Assembly (NCBI GenBank): GCA_905221605.1
Contig: CAJNDS010002280.1
Coordinates: forward strand, 1-64,000
Length of the DNA: 64,000 bases
Source of the DNA: Symbiodinium natans
Lineage: Eukaryota > Sar > Dinophyceae > Suessiales > Symbiodiniaceae
Direction: 5' to 3'
Part shown: positions 10,388 through 18,579 of the stretch, in pieces
Position numbering within the stretch: position 1 is the first letter of the stretch
How the letters are laid out: each line of letters opens with the position of its first letter
Notes under the pieces: model-generated
Seen by the model: only the letters and a program-made list of their open reading frames with translations
What the model was told of the DNA's origin: nothing
Database searches by the model: none
Position numbers and translations under genes: made by a program

Positions 10388-12067
10388 AGTCTGCATTTTG
10401 CAGACTACTCCTCATTCTCGAGGGGTGGCAGCAATGTCGTCCAGCAACCAGGAGCTCTCCAGCACCTCCACCAGACAGCCACCTCAGCCTACACGTACTC
10501 CGGCGCCAACCAGGTCTACTACGAGGCACAGAACCAGTGGTTTCAGGAAAATCGCTCGAAGAGGAAAGGCCCACCGTCAGCAGCATTGTCCACACCACTG
10601 GCTACTCCCCATGAAGACACGGATGAGGAGATGGATGCACGACCCAAGATCGCGCAGCCACAGCCCGCAGACGCCAACACTACTCCTCTGATACAGCCGC
10701 TGGACATTGACGCGCAGGCCGCAGTCTCGCTCGCGGCGGCCCAAGCTGGGATCAACTCCAACGACCCCGCGGCAATTACTGCCTGGTTGGGAGAGTCCAT
10801 CACCACACGCAAACAGGTGATGGAAACCATCCGCGCCTACCATACTGGGGTGATTCGCAGCGAGATCAGCAACATCGTCCTCCAGGTTGAAGGAGTCGTC
10901 CGCCAACTGGACAATAGACTACTCCTCCAGCATGACCACCTTCGCTGGCTCACTCAGGAAAGCAGGATGGAGCAGAAGAAGCTCTCAGGGCTTCAGGTCC
11001 TCACCACCGGCTGGTCCCCGACAATGTCAGGTGAGGAACGTTTGTACCAACTCAACTGGATGTTCGAGCAGGTGGACTACTTCCGTCGCTGGCTCTCTGA
11101 CCGCGGGCACAACATCGACGGCCCCAACGTTCCCTACATCTTCATGAACATCCTCCAGTGTGAGCCGGCTACTCCTCCGTCCGGCCAGCAGTTTTCCACG
11201 GTTTCAATTTTAACATTTAAATCTTGGGATTTGCGCCAGCAGTTCATGAGCACGTACGGTGGCCCCACGGGGACCCCCTTGTACAGAGATTCTTCCACGC
11301 GCGAGAAGAACCGCCACGTCAGGGCGACACCAGCTTCGCCGCAATTTCAAAGGAAGATGGAAGTGCCCATTAGAGTACTCCTCTCCCTCATCAATGAAAG
11401 CGAGCTGCTCGAATCCAATCAGGTCACCGTGCTATGGAAGACCTTGACCATAATGCAGCCGCAATCTGTTCGCGAATTCGATGATCAGATCCGTGCCTTC
11501 GCAAGGATGCATTTTTTCGAAGACAAGGGAATCATGAAGGGCATCCTAGAGGTTACTCCTCAGCTGATGGAAGCGTTGCAAGCAAAGCCACCCATCGGCT
11601 CGGAAGAACCCACCATGTGGTCATACCACTGGGCGAAGGTCGTTTATGGTGTGCAACATGAGTTGGATGTTGCAGACCAGCACCAGTTTGCGAGGGCCCG
11701 GACCCAGGCCAAAGGCTCGGGAAAGGGCATGGAGGTAGGCCAGACCAGGCGCCACTGGGCCTCCTCAGCAGTCTACTCCTCAGCGGACAATCCGTTTCCA
11801 ATCGAGATGGAAGTTCGCGACGTAGACGATATCTATTTCGTCTGGGACGAGTATTGTGACAAGTTCCAGAGAGCTGATTTGAAAATCGGCAGCTACCAGA
11901 CGGGTACTGTCCAGGGAGCGCCCCCCTCGGCTACTCCTCCTACAGCCACAGGGGAGAGCGCATTGTCAGTGTTTGCGCAGCCGAAGGCTGGCGCCATGCA
12001 GCCCCCGTCATGGGTGCCAAAGGCACCAGTTTCCGCAGCTGCCAAAGGCAGCGCAGCAAAGCCCTGA
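10388..12067 (+). CDS. LINE ORF1 (RNA-binding, gag-like)
   Basis: The ORF is open from 10388 to a TGA at 12065-12067 (about 560 codons), but its first in-frame ATG is near 10635. An ATG at 10434 in another frame gives a credible start (MSSSNQELSS) and would need one frame change near 10490 to join the ORF. The frame before 10635 also looks coding (AYTYSGANQVYYEAQNQWF). The N-terminal third is helical and polar. A central segment (about 11200-11300, STVSILTFKSWDLRQQF then GGPTGTPLYRD) looks like an RRM-type beta strand pair, fitting LINE ORF1 nucleic-acid chaperones. The C-terminus is Ala/Pro-rich low complexity. No CCHC zinc knuckle is seen. The downstream pol frame is the same frame, separated only by this TGA. 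Function is inferred from position and weak similarity. Confidence 0.8.
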   Translation, partial: SLHFADYSSFSRGGSNVVQQPGALQHLHQTATSAYTYSGANQVYYEAQNQWFQENRSKRKGPPSAALSTPLATPHEDTDEEMDARPKIAQPQPADANTTPLIQPLDIDAQAAVSLAAAQAGINSNDPAAITAWLGESITTRKQVMETIRAYHTGVIRSEISNIVLQVEGVVRQLDNRLLLQHDHLRWLTQESRMEQKKLSGLQVLTTGWSPTMSGEERLYQLNWMFEQVDYFRRWLSDRGHNIDGPNVPYIFMNILQCEPATPPSGQQFSTVSILTFKSWDLRQQFMSTYGGPTGTPLYRDSSTREKNRHVRATPASPQFQRKMEVPIRVLLSLINESELLESNQVTVLWKTLTIMQPQSVREFDDQIRAFARMHFFEDKGIMKGILEVTPQLMEALQAKPPIGSEEPTMWSYHWAKVVYGVQHELDVADQHQFARARTQAKGSGKGMEVGQTRRHWASSAVYSSADNPFPIEMEVRDVDDIYFVWDEYCDKFQRADLKIGSYQTGTVQGAPPSATPPTATGESALSVFAQPKAGAMQPPSWVPKAPVSAAAKGSAAKP

Positions 12068-12073
12068 CAAATT
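12065..12073 (+). promoter_or_regulatory. Single in-frame UGA between ORF1 and pol
   Basis: ORF1 ends ...CCC TGA CAA ATT, and reading straight on in the same frame there is no stop for another 870 codons. A stop followed by C, here CAA, is a context known to favour readthrough. This may be a recoding site that makes an ORF1-pol fusion. Alternatively pol starts independently at ATG 12215 or 13388. Confidence 0.4.
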
Positions 12074-12214
12074 GCTGCCGTTCCAGCTTCGCTTTTTACA
12101 GTCGTGCAATGTTTTACTCCTCAGCATCTCTTTCACAGCAACATTTTCTTACAGTATAGTGTTGTCTTCTACAATATCAGTCCACTCCTCTCGCACGACT
12201 GTCGCAGCCAGAAG

Positions 12215-14689
12215 ATGCCACATTTGAAATTTCTCAAGAGGCACACTGGCCAGAATTCCCAACAATGGCCACATTTGAAATTTCTGAATCATTCGGCCAG
12301 GGAAGACACTTTCAAGTTCAAAGAAAGCTGGATTAATTCGAGTTTCAGCCGAGGCAAGAGCAGGGAAGTCGAAGCACAAACAGTAGGATGGGATAGAACA
12401 CCCATTCGAAGAAAACAACACAGATCCCGATGCAAACAAGTACCTCGTAGATGCCCCACCCTACCCTCATTAAATTATTTAGGCCTAGCATTCCTGATAG
12501 TCTATTACTACACCGAACCCTGTCGCTACAACCCGGGTATAATCATGATGGATTCCCTGATACTATATCATTGTGCAAAGGGCTTCTGTACCGCATATTT
12601 AGATGCACTTCAGGCTAGATTAAACAAAACGCAACATTCATTGGTAGGCAACACAACGACCATACTCCTGGATGATCTCATCCCAACCCAGACTACTCCT
12701 CAGAATGGGTCTCCGACCCACCACCATAGATCGCCCTGGCCGATTGACCAAAGCACAACACAGTCAGGTACCCCACATTTCACATCATCAGACATTTTCA
12801 CAAGGGATGTGCTCCTCCTGTATAGGCAGTCCAGAGCACCCCATATGGCTTCTATACTCCCTTCCTTAGCCCCCCGCCCACACCTTAAAAATAGAGGAGG
12901 TAGGCGTATTCAACTAAGGGCGGCCGACTCAGGCCAAAGAATGTTTTTAAAGTCCCCTAAACCCAGTCCCTTCCCGGTTCGTTCCAGACCCCCCCGAGCT
13001 ACTCCTCATGGAAAAGGCTCGGTTGTTTCCACCCAATTGAATTCAGGAATTAATAAACACAAAGAAGTTAAGCTTGCACCGCCGCCACGCGGCGCGCCGG
13101 GGACCCATGTGGTCAACGAAGAGTGCAACCCCACTCTCCCTCAACCCTCTCCACCCTCAGGCCGGGGTTCCAGGCTACTACGCAGACGCCTTTACCGGCA
13201 GTGGCGTAGCAGTCGCGGTGGAGTCATATGCCAGGGCCGCTTGGGCAAGGGCACTGGCAACAGGGAGAAGCCCCAGAGAGCGGCTCACGGCCGCGTAGCA
13301 GGGAAAAACAACGCCGGCAGATTCCGCACCTTGGTTTTGGAGCAGTCAGAACTTTCCGGACCACAGCGTAAACCCCGGGATAAAACCATGACTACTCCTC
13401 AATTAGAATACGGATTCAAATTAAAAATAGCCACACAGAATGTCCAAGGCATGGCGGAAGTTCTCAAGCATCAGCAGGTCCTCGAAATAATGAAATCTTT
13501 CTCACTACATATCCTATTCCTTACAGAAACACGTTCCACCTCATACTACACCTATAACTCTCAAGGATTTCTCTTTGTGGTGAACGGTTCTACTACAGAC
13601 AAATATGCAGGAATTACAACGGTAATCCACCCCAGTATCCGCCCCTATATCAAGGATTTCATTCAGTACTCCCCTAGGATTACAAGGGTTACCATTTCAC
13701 TACAAAGTGGTAATTCACACATTTTCGGAGTCTACGCCCCACACGACAAGCTTGAAAATGAAGAGGTAAAGTCACCATTCTGGGACGCGCTACAAAGCGC
13801 AATGATTTCGCTCCCAGCCCCAGAGCCCGCTTATATCATTGGCGATTTCAATGTGCGCCTGCAGGGCCGCAGCCGACATGAACACGATATCATGGGACCT
13901 CATGTCTATGGAAAAGGCTACTCCTCAGCAAAAACTGGCCCACAGCAGAATCGTACATACTACACATCCTTCCTCCGAGACACGTCTTGTGTTGACGCCC
14001 TCACGTACAAAACCCCCAATCTTTTACATCACATTACATATAGGGATAAAAACCCCCCACCACAAGAGTGGTCCCAGTTCGCGCTCGATTCAATCAAGGT
14101 GCTTCAATTCTGGGACAAAATCTCAGCGCTCCCTACACCTCCTGAAGAAGCCCTTTGTATCGCTCAAACAATTCGTCTCTTTTTGACAGCGGACCCTTTG
14201 TTAAACCCTCTCCCTCAAACACGGAAGATCGACCCCTTCAGATTCCAGAGTCTTGATAAAATAGTGTGTAAAAAGCAATGGCTTCCGTCGATTTTACAAT
14301 GCCGGGCACATCATAATACCGGCTTCCCAAGCGACCATTATCTGCTCAAAACTATTCTCCGCATAAAGCTAGGATCAAAAGAGCCCAAAATTCCTAGACT
14401 CCCCAAACCAGACTACTCCTCTTCCACCAAATCGCAGGAACAATTCGCCGCAGCCTTCAGAACACATTACGTCAACACAGCCTCCCCGGGTTCAGAAACA
14501 AAGAGCCCCCGAGGGCCCCCACGTTCGAGTCTACACGGACGGATCCGGCTCAAAAGGCAGAGCAAGTGCCGCCTCCCCCGCGGGATGGGGATTCGTGGTA
14601 TTCGACGACTCTGCGAGGGCGCACAAAGCATGTGGCCCAGTACTCACCACAGACACCTCCCCATATTATCTGGGCGCCAGTGTAGGTAG
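12215..14689 (+). CDS. LINE pol part 1: AP-type endonuclease
   Basis: The frame is open from ORF1's stop through 14689. ATGs that could start pol are 12215 and 13388; the second lies directly before the endonuclease (MTTPQLEYGFKLKIATQNVQ). Numbered from 13388, the APE/EEP-fold motifs are N18 (TQNVQG), E47 (FLTETRS), D153/N155 (GDFNV) and D316/H317 (FPSDHYLL), so the nuclease looks catalytically complete. This enzyme nicks the target to prime reverse transcription. The preceding 390 residues are basic and low-complexity and hold a duplicated CACATTTGAAATTTCT (about 12220 and 12270). True coding probably ends near 14420-14520, where the RNase H continues one base ahead in another frame; residues after that up to the stop are off-frame. 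Confidence 0.88.
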   Translation: MPHLKFLKRHTGQNSQQWPHLKFLNHSAREDTFKFKESWINSSFSRGKSREVEAQTVGWDRTPIRRKQHRSRCKQVPRRCPTLPSLNYLGLAFLIVYYYTEPCRYNPGIIMMDSLILYHCAKGFCTAYLDALQARLNKTQHSLVGNTTTILLDDLIPTQTTPQNGSPTHHHRSPWPIDQSTTQSGTPHFTSSDIFTRDVLLLYRQSRAPHMASILPSLAPRPHLKNRGGRRIQLRAADSGQRMFLKSPKPSPFPVRSRPPRATPHGKGSVVSTQLNSGINKHKEVKLAPPPRGAPGTHVVNEECNPTLPQPSPPSGRGSRLLRRRLYRQWRSSRGGVICQGRLGKGTGNREKPQRAAHGRVAGKNNAGRFRTLVLEQSELSGPQRKPRDKTMTTPQLEYGFKLKIATQNVQGMAEVLKHQQVLEIMKSFSLHILFLTETRSTSYYTYNSQGFLFVVNGSTTDKYAGITTVIHPSIRPYIKDFIQYSPRITRVTISLQSGNSHIFGVYAPHDKLENEEVKSPFWDALQSAMISLPAPEPAYIIGDFNVRLQGRSRHEHDIMGPHVYGKGYSSAKTGPQQNRTYYTSFLRDTSCVDALTYKTPNLLHHITYRDKNPPPQEWSQFALDSIKVLQFWDKISALPTPPEEALCIAQTIRLFLTADPLLNPLPQTRKIDPFRFQSLDKIVCKKQWLPSILQCRAHHNTGFPSDHYLLKTILRIKLGSKEPKIPRLPKPDYSSSTKSQEQFAAAFRTHYVNTASPGSETKSPRGPPRSSLHGRIRLKRQSKCRLPRGMGIRGIRRLCEGAQSMWPSTHHRHLPILSGRQCR

Positions 14690-15998
14690 CAACAACACAG
14701 CAGAAATCTCCGCCATCATGGAGTCAATCCTCTATTTATTACGTTCGGCTACTCCTCCCACAAAGGTTACAATCTACTACGACAGCAAATGGGCTGCCCA
14801 GATGACTCGAGGATTGTCCAGACCGAAAAAACACAAACAGCTAATTTTTAATGCCCGCGCCTGTTACGAGAAACTGAAAAACATCTCAGAGATAGAATGG
14901 GTGTGGATAAAAGGGCACACTGGAAATCAAGGAAACGAATTAGCGGATGCCTTAGCGGAACAGGGAAAAATAGCTTTGGAGGCTCAAGGTGGACGATATA
15001 CACAGGCAGCTCCATTACTTCTCTCAAACCTGAACCCTCCCGCCCTACCGATCAGGGGTGAGACAGCAGAAGATAAATACTCCAGATTTCTGTACGCTGC
15101 TCAAACAGCCTCTACCATGATTTTTCCTCCCACCCAGTACTCCCCACACAAACCTTGGATATCCACGGAAACACTAAGAGAATTACACGTCGCCAAAAAT
15201 ATGAAAGCCACAGAACACCCAGACTACTCCTCCTATTACAGAAGGGTGAAAAATAAGGCTAGAAAAGAAAAAACTCAGTGGATACGCAGCCAAATTAACG
15301 CTGATTACACGCTCACCCCAGCAGTTTGGAAACAGGCAAAGAAACTTAAAAAGGGATTTCAGGAAAGAAAATGTAGACTGGTAGTGGATAACAAGCAGAT
15401 CCCATGGTCTGAAACACACGCGGCATTTGGCAAACACCTCACGAACGTACAATGGGGTCCCTCAAAGGTAACGAACGAAGCTAAACAAAATTTAGCACAG
15501 GCTACTCCTCATTTCCCCACCGACACGACTCCGATCCCCTGGTCTACCCTCCCGGAATTGCAAACCGCCCTCCACAAAATGCAAAAAGGCAGGGCCCCAG
15601 GACCTGACCACCTGCGACCTGATATACTCAAACTACTGGACCATTTCGGGGAGGTGCAACTTCTCGACCTCATGAACGCTTGTTTGCAGGAGGAAAAAAT
15701 CCCACACGCATGGAAAGAGGCTATAGTAGTATCGTTTTACAAGGGTAAGGGTGACGACTCAGACGCTTCAAACTATAGGCCAATCTCGTTGCTCAACACA
15801 ATGTATAAAATTTACTCCTCCCTCATCCAAGCTCGTCTACAGTTCAGATATGAATCCAGACTGCGCAACACGCAGTTTGGATTTCGACAAGGACGTGACC
15901 TTACACCCGCTATTTATATTGCGCAGACTCCAAGACTACTCCTCCAGAACAGGCACCCCGTTTCACTGCTTGTTCATAGATTGGAAACAGGCGTTTGA
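14460..15998 (+). CDS. LINE pol part 2: RNase H and start of RT
   Basis: The frame is +1 relative to part 1. RNase H shows all four acidic catalytic residues: D at codon 14538 (YTDGSG), E at 14703 (NTAEISA), D at 14781 (YYDSKWA) and D at 14946 (NELADALA), plus the HTG histidine just before. It degrades template RNA in RNA:DNA hybrids. After it come the usual endonuclease-RT linker (KPWISTETLREL, basic segment near 15240) and the first RT blocks: KGRAPGPDHLRPDILK (near 15590), NYRPISLLNTMYKI (near 15770) and QFGFRQGRD (near 15875). From about 15920 the frame turns nonsense. Continuation is in the next frame, consistent with a small deletion in a GC-alternating run (GCGCAG) at 15919-15924. Confidence 0.88.
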   Translation, partial: EHITSTQPPRVQKQRAPEGPHVRVYTDGSGSKGRASAASPAGWGFVVFDDSARAHKACGPVLTTDTSPYYLGASVGSNNTAEISAIMESILYLLRSATPPTKVTIYYDSKWAAQMTRGLSRPKKHKQLIFNARACYEKLKNISEIEWVWIKGHTGNQGNELADALAEQGKIALEAQGGRYTQAAPLLLSNLNPPALPIRGETAEDKYSRFLYAAQTASTMIFPPTQYSPHKPWISTETLRELHVAKNMKATEHPDYSSYYRRVKNKARKEKTQWIRSQINADYTLTPAVWKQAKKLKKGFQERKCRLVVDNKQIPWSETHAAFGKHLTNVQWGPSKVTNEAKQNLAQATPHFPTDTTPIPWSTLPELQTALHKMQKGRAPGPDHLRPDILKLLDHFGEVQLLDLMNACLQEEKIPHAWKEAIVVSFYKGKGDDSDASNYRPISLLNTMYKIYSSLIQARLQFRYESRLRNTQFGFRQGRDLTPAIYIAQTPRLLLQNRHPVSLLVHRLETGV

Positions 15999-17160
15999 CA
16001 AGCTGGATCACGATTCATTACTGATTGCACTTCGCAGAATGGGTATTCATGAACAATATATTACCTTAATCCAGGACATTTACACCGCTCCCCTATTCCA
16101 CACAATCGGTATTAAAGGTGACAAATTCACGGCTACTCCTCATACTGGGATCAGGCAGGGCTGCCCGCTCAGCCCATACCTTTTTATCTTTGTGCTATCC
16201 AGCGTACTGCTGGATGTAGATGACAAATTAGTCCGACAGGGGGTCCCTCAAAACACTTGGTCGGTGGGAAAGCCAACTTACGATCTCGAATACGCCGACG
16301 ACACTCTACTCTTTGGGATATCAGTACAAGCCCTTGAATCCTATCTGAATGCGCTCCAACAGGAAGCCCAACCCTATGGTTTAGAACTCAACCTAACTAA
16401 GACTGAACTCCTTTGTCACCCCTCGTTTACTCCTCCACCCCCCAATTTCATAAATGGGGACCCAGTACCCCAGGCAACGTCAGTGAAGTATCTAGGTTCC
16501 CAAATCTCTTGGATCAAGCCCACAATTCACGCACTGTTCGCGAGATTTGCACTAGCCCATACCTCCTTCAACAAGCTCCAACATCTTTGGCGGAGTAGAC
16601 TACCCAGAAAAGTGAAGGTACAAATATTCATGGCAAACATAGTATCCTGTCTCGTCTATGGCCTCTGCACCCTCACCATGGAAGACAAACATTTCCGTAA
16701 ATTAGACTCCTGGTATTTTCAACACCTACGAAGAGCCATAGGTATTAAAGCGTCCTACTACTCTCATATCACAAACAAATCGGTTTGGGTTCAAGCCAAC
16801 AGACCACTCCTCCCATCCCAAATAGTTCTTTCCCAACAGTTCAAGCTGCTCACTGAATCAGTTAGAGCTCCCGGAGACCAACCCCTACACCATGTAGCGC
16901 ATGGACCAGCTCTCAAGGACAGAATAGCACAGTACAAAAATTATAAGACGGGCCCCCCTCCGCCCCACTGGCTACTCCTTGTCAGTAACCATGCTATGGA
17001 ATTCTGCCGATCGGATACCCCTAATAACGACCTCCTAACCCTTCAGAAGCGGATAAGAAAAGAGCCGGACTTCCCTGCACGCCTCGTGGCCGCGCCTACG
17101 CGCCACCCTTTTAAGTTCAGCCTGTTCGCCCAGAGTATCGGAAGCGCATGGCAGTCCTAA
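15919..17160 (+). CDS. LINE pol part 3: reverse transcriptase catalytic core
   Basis: This is a +1 frame continuation of RT. Visible blocks are FIDWKQAFDK (first catalytic Asp codon at 15979), GIRQGCPLSPYLF (near 16150), YADDTLLF (Asp-Asp codons 16297 and 16300), ELNLTKTELL and SVKYLGSQIS. About 210 C-terminal residues form the usual thumb and tail region, without a CCHC knuckle. It copies the element RNA at the nicked target. The protein ends ...AWQS at TAA 17158-17160, directly against AAAAACCCTAAA. The catalytic YADD is intact, so the frameshifts rather than active-site loss break this copy. Confidence 0.9.
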   Translation: MRRLQDYSSRTGTPFHCLFIDWKQAFDKLDHDSLLIALRRMGIHEQYITLIQDIYTAPLFHTIGIKGDKFTATPHTGIRQGCPLSPYLFIFVLSSVLLDVDDKLVRQGVPQNTWSVGKPTYDLEYADDTLLFGISVQALESYLNALQQEAQPYGLELNLTKTELLCHPSFTPPPPNFINGDPVPQATSVKYLGSQISWIKPTIHALFARFALAHTSFNKLQHLWRSRLPRKVKVQIFMANIVSCLVYGLCTLTMEDKHFRKLDSWYFQHLRRAIGIKASYYSHITNKSVWVQANRPLLPSQIVLSQQFKLLTESVRAPGDQPLHHVAHGPALKDRIAQYKNYKTGPPPPHWLLLVSNHAMEFCRSDTPNNDLLTLQKRIRKEPDFPARLVAAPTRHPFKFSLFAQSIGSAWQS

Positions 17161-17165
17161 AAAAA

Positions 17166-17182
17166 CCCTAAACCCTAAACCC
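17166..17182 (-). repeat. CCCTAAA array at the LINE 3' end
   Basis: Two and a half CCCTAAA units directly follow the LINE stop codon and its A-run. The orientation is the same as the array at the LINE 5' end (10217-10247). Confidence 0.95.
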
Positions 17183-17314
17183 ATCACTGGGAGAACAAGC
17201 TTCGCAGGGCATTGTGCCCTGAAGTCCCCCAGCCGCTTCGGCCCGAAGCGGTCAAATCGCTCATCAAGCCCCAAACTCTCAATGCCCAACGAAGCGTGTG
17301 GGCCCTGAACTCCA

Positions 17315-17461
17315 ACCCTAAACCCTAAACCCTAAACCCTCCAGACCATCTGAGCACTTCTTTTTGGCCAGGTTTCGGTGCCACACCCAGGATGAGCTCA
17401 CGCTTCTGTTCCTGGGTTGTTTTTGGCGGGTTTCGGGCATTTAGGGTTTAGGGCTTAGGGT
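17315..17461. repeat. CCCTAAA - island - TTTAGGG pair
   Basis: CCCTAAA units at 17315-17340 and TTTAGGG units at 17440-17461 bracket a 99-bp island. Both strands of the island are open. On plus, CTTCTTTTTGGCCAG and GTTTCGGG could be splice sites; on minus, ACAACCCAG and GTTTAGGG could be. The strand cannot be decided. Confidence 0.8.
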
Positions 17462-18510
17462 GTTTAGGAGCTGACGTTCTTTGGACTCGAGGAGGCTTTA
17501 GGGCCCTTCAGGGATTGCAGTATTCAGGGCTTCCCTCGGTGGAAAGTTTTATTGCCTGTCTTCCGACAATAAAAGCTTGAAAAACACACGCCGGACGAAC
17601 ATGCACACGTGAATGTGCTGCTATTTGCCTAAAGGTTTTTGCCGAAGAGCTTGGTAGCAGTTGTCAGGAATTGACCCTGGACTTGCCCAATGCACACAAG
17701 GCGGACGGCGGACAGTCTGAGCCCGACATCCGCAACCCGAATCCTACAACCCCTTAATCCTTAACTGTAGTGTCTTCAGTTAGAAGCCGATGCACATGCT
17801 CTGTTCGGCAGTTCTGAGCCTAAACTCGAGGCCAGTAGGTTTTGGGGGTTTAGGTTTCGTAGCATCTTGGAGGATGGCATGCAAAAAAGGGGAGTTCGGA
17901 GGACGGACAACACCGCAAGGGCTTAGGGCAACTTCGGCTCCTTGAGTTGATTACTCTATGCAGGAACCTTGAACCAAAAAACGCTTCTGAAACCCTAGTG
18001 GTCTTGGTCCCGGGTAGGAAAATTTGGCGCCACCACACTAATGGCCTTTGGAAGCCCTTAACAATTCTGATGTTTTGGGCCACTTCTTCAACCCAGAAGC
18101 ACATTCAAGCACTCAAGGTCCAAACTCCAAAACCAACCCAGATACGATACCCCTGCCCAAAAAGGAAGTCTGACAGAAAGGAGGCCTCCGAGGGTACCGT
18201 AAAAACAAGGGGCCCATTCCGAAGTGCAAGGGCCTAGGATGATGGTATAAACCCAAGATAGGCGCCTGAATAATTCGAATAGGGTTTTGGGGATGATTAT
18301 AGCACACCGAGAAAGGACCATAGGGCAGTGCTGCTGGTAGTTCCTCCGGCCCCTATGGTTACCCCGAAATCTTGCCGCGGAGGCGTCCGAGTTGATCCCC
18401 TGGCGATCCTCGCGAAACTGCTTCCTGCGGAAAGAGGAGACGATGAAAGACTTGCGAACCGAGGTCTTGGCCAAGCTGTCTAAAAACATGGGTCGGAATA
18501 CTTGCTAATG

Positions 18511-18579
18511 ATATATGCCCCTTATGGCCCCTATATAAATAGACTATAATACAACCCTATTCGAGTTATTAAGGGCCCC
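18511..18579. mobile_element. Short CCCCTATA-type MITE-like element, copy B
   Basis: It shares an ordered skeleton with copies at 26366, 40401 and 43701: TAT-CCCC-TAT-GG-CCCTATATA, then an ACTATAATA-like centre, then CCCTATTC-ATTATTAAGGGCCCC. It is about 70-100 bp and AT-rich compared with its surroundings, with no coding capacity. Confidence 0.6.

Larger units (their letters stand above)
10406..16980 (+). repeat. Dispersed TACTCCTC motif inside the LINE (21 exact copies)
   Basis: Exact copies start at 10406, 10681, 10920, 11170, 11376, 11554, 11774, 11932, 12115, 12694, 13000, 13393, 13919, 14414, 14750, 15225, 15503, 15813, 15937, 16134 and 16428. One-mismatch copies are at 10496-10503 (two mismatches), 10603, 12183, 12664, 13667, 15138, 16805 and 16973. 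The upstream context is usually AGAC, CGGC or AGGC. It is translated as YSS, TP or LL depending on frame, and also occurs in the 5' leader and the inter-ORF region. Confidence 0.95.
10248..17165 (+). mobile_element. LINE retrotransposon, APE endonuclease, with RNase H
   Basis: A 6.9-kb non-LTR retrotransposon on the plus strand. In order it has a 5' UTR of about 150-380 bp, ORF1 (about 10388-12067), and a pol region with an APE-like endonuclease (13388-14400), RNase H (about 14520-14970) and reverse transcriptase (about 15540-16700), ending at a TAA at 17158-17160. There are no LTRs. The 3' UTR is absent: the stop codon runs into AAAAA and then CCCTAAA repeats. Both ends abut CCCTAAA arrays. 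Catalytic residues of all three enzymatic domains are visible. Frame changes near 14.5 kb and 15.92 kb, and an apparent one near the start of ORF1, suggest a recently inactivated copy. RNase H lying between endonuclease and RT is unusual compared with the I/R1-type order. Confidence 0.95.

Noticed and set aside
12149-12439. Minus-strand open frame within the LINE
   Set aside because: It is a mirror of the plus-strand pol frame with no own features.
14595-14700. Independent start of an RNase H gene at 14595
   Set aside because: The RNase H domain extends upstream in the same frame to YTDGSG (14532-14549); 14595 is a GTG inside the domain.
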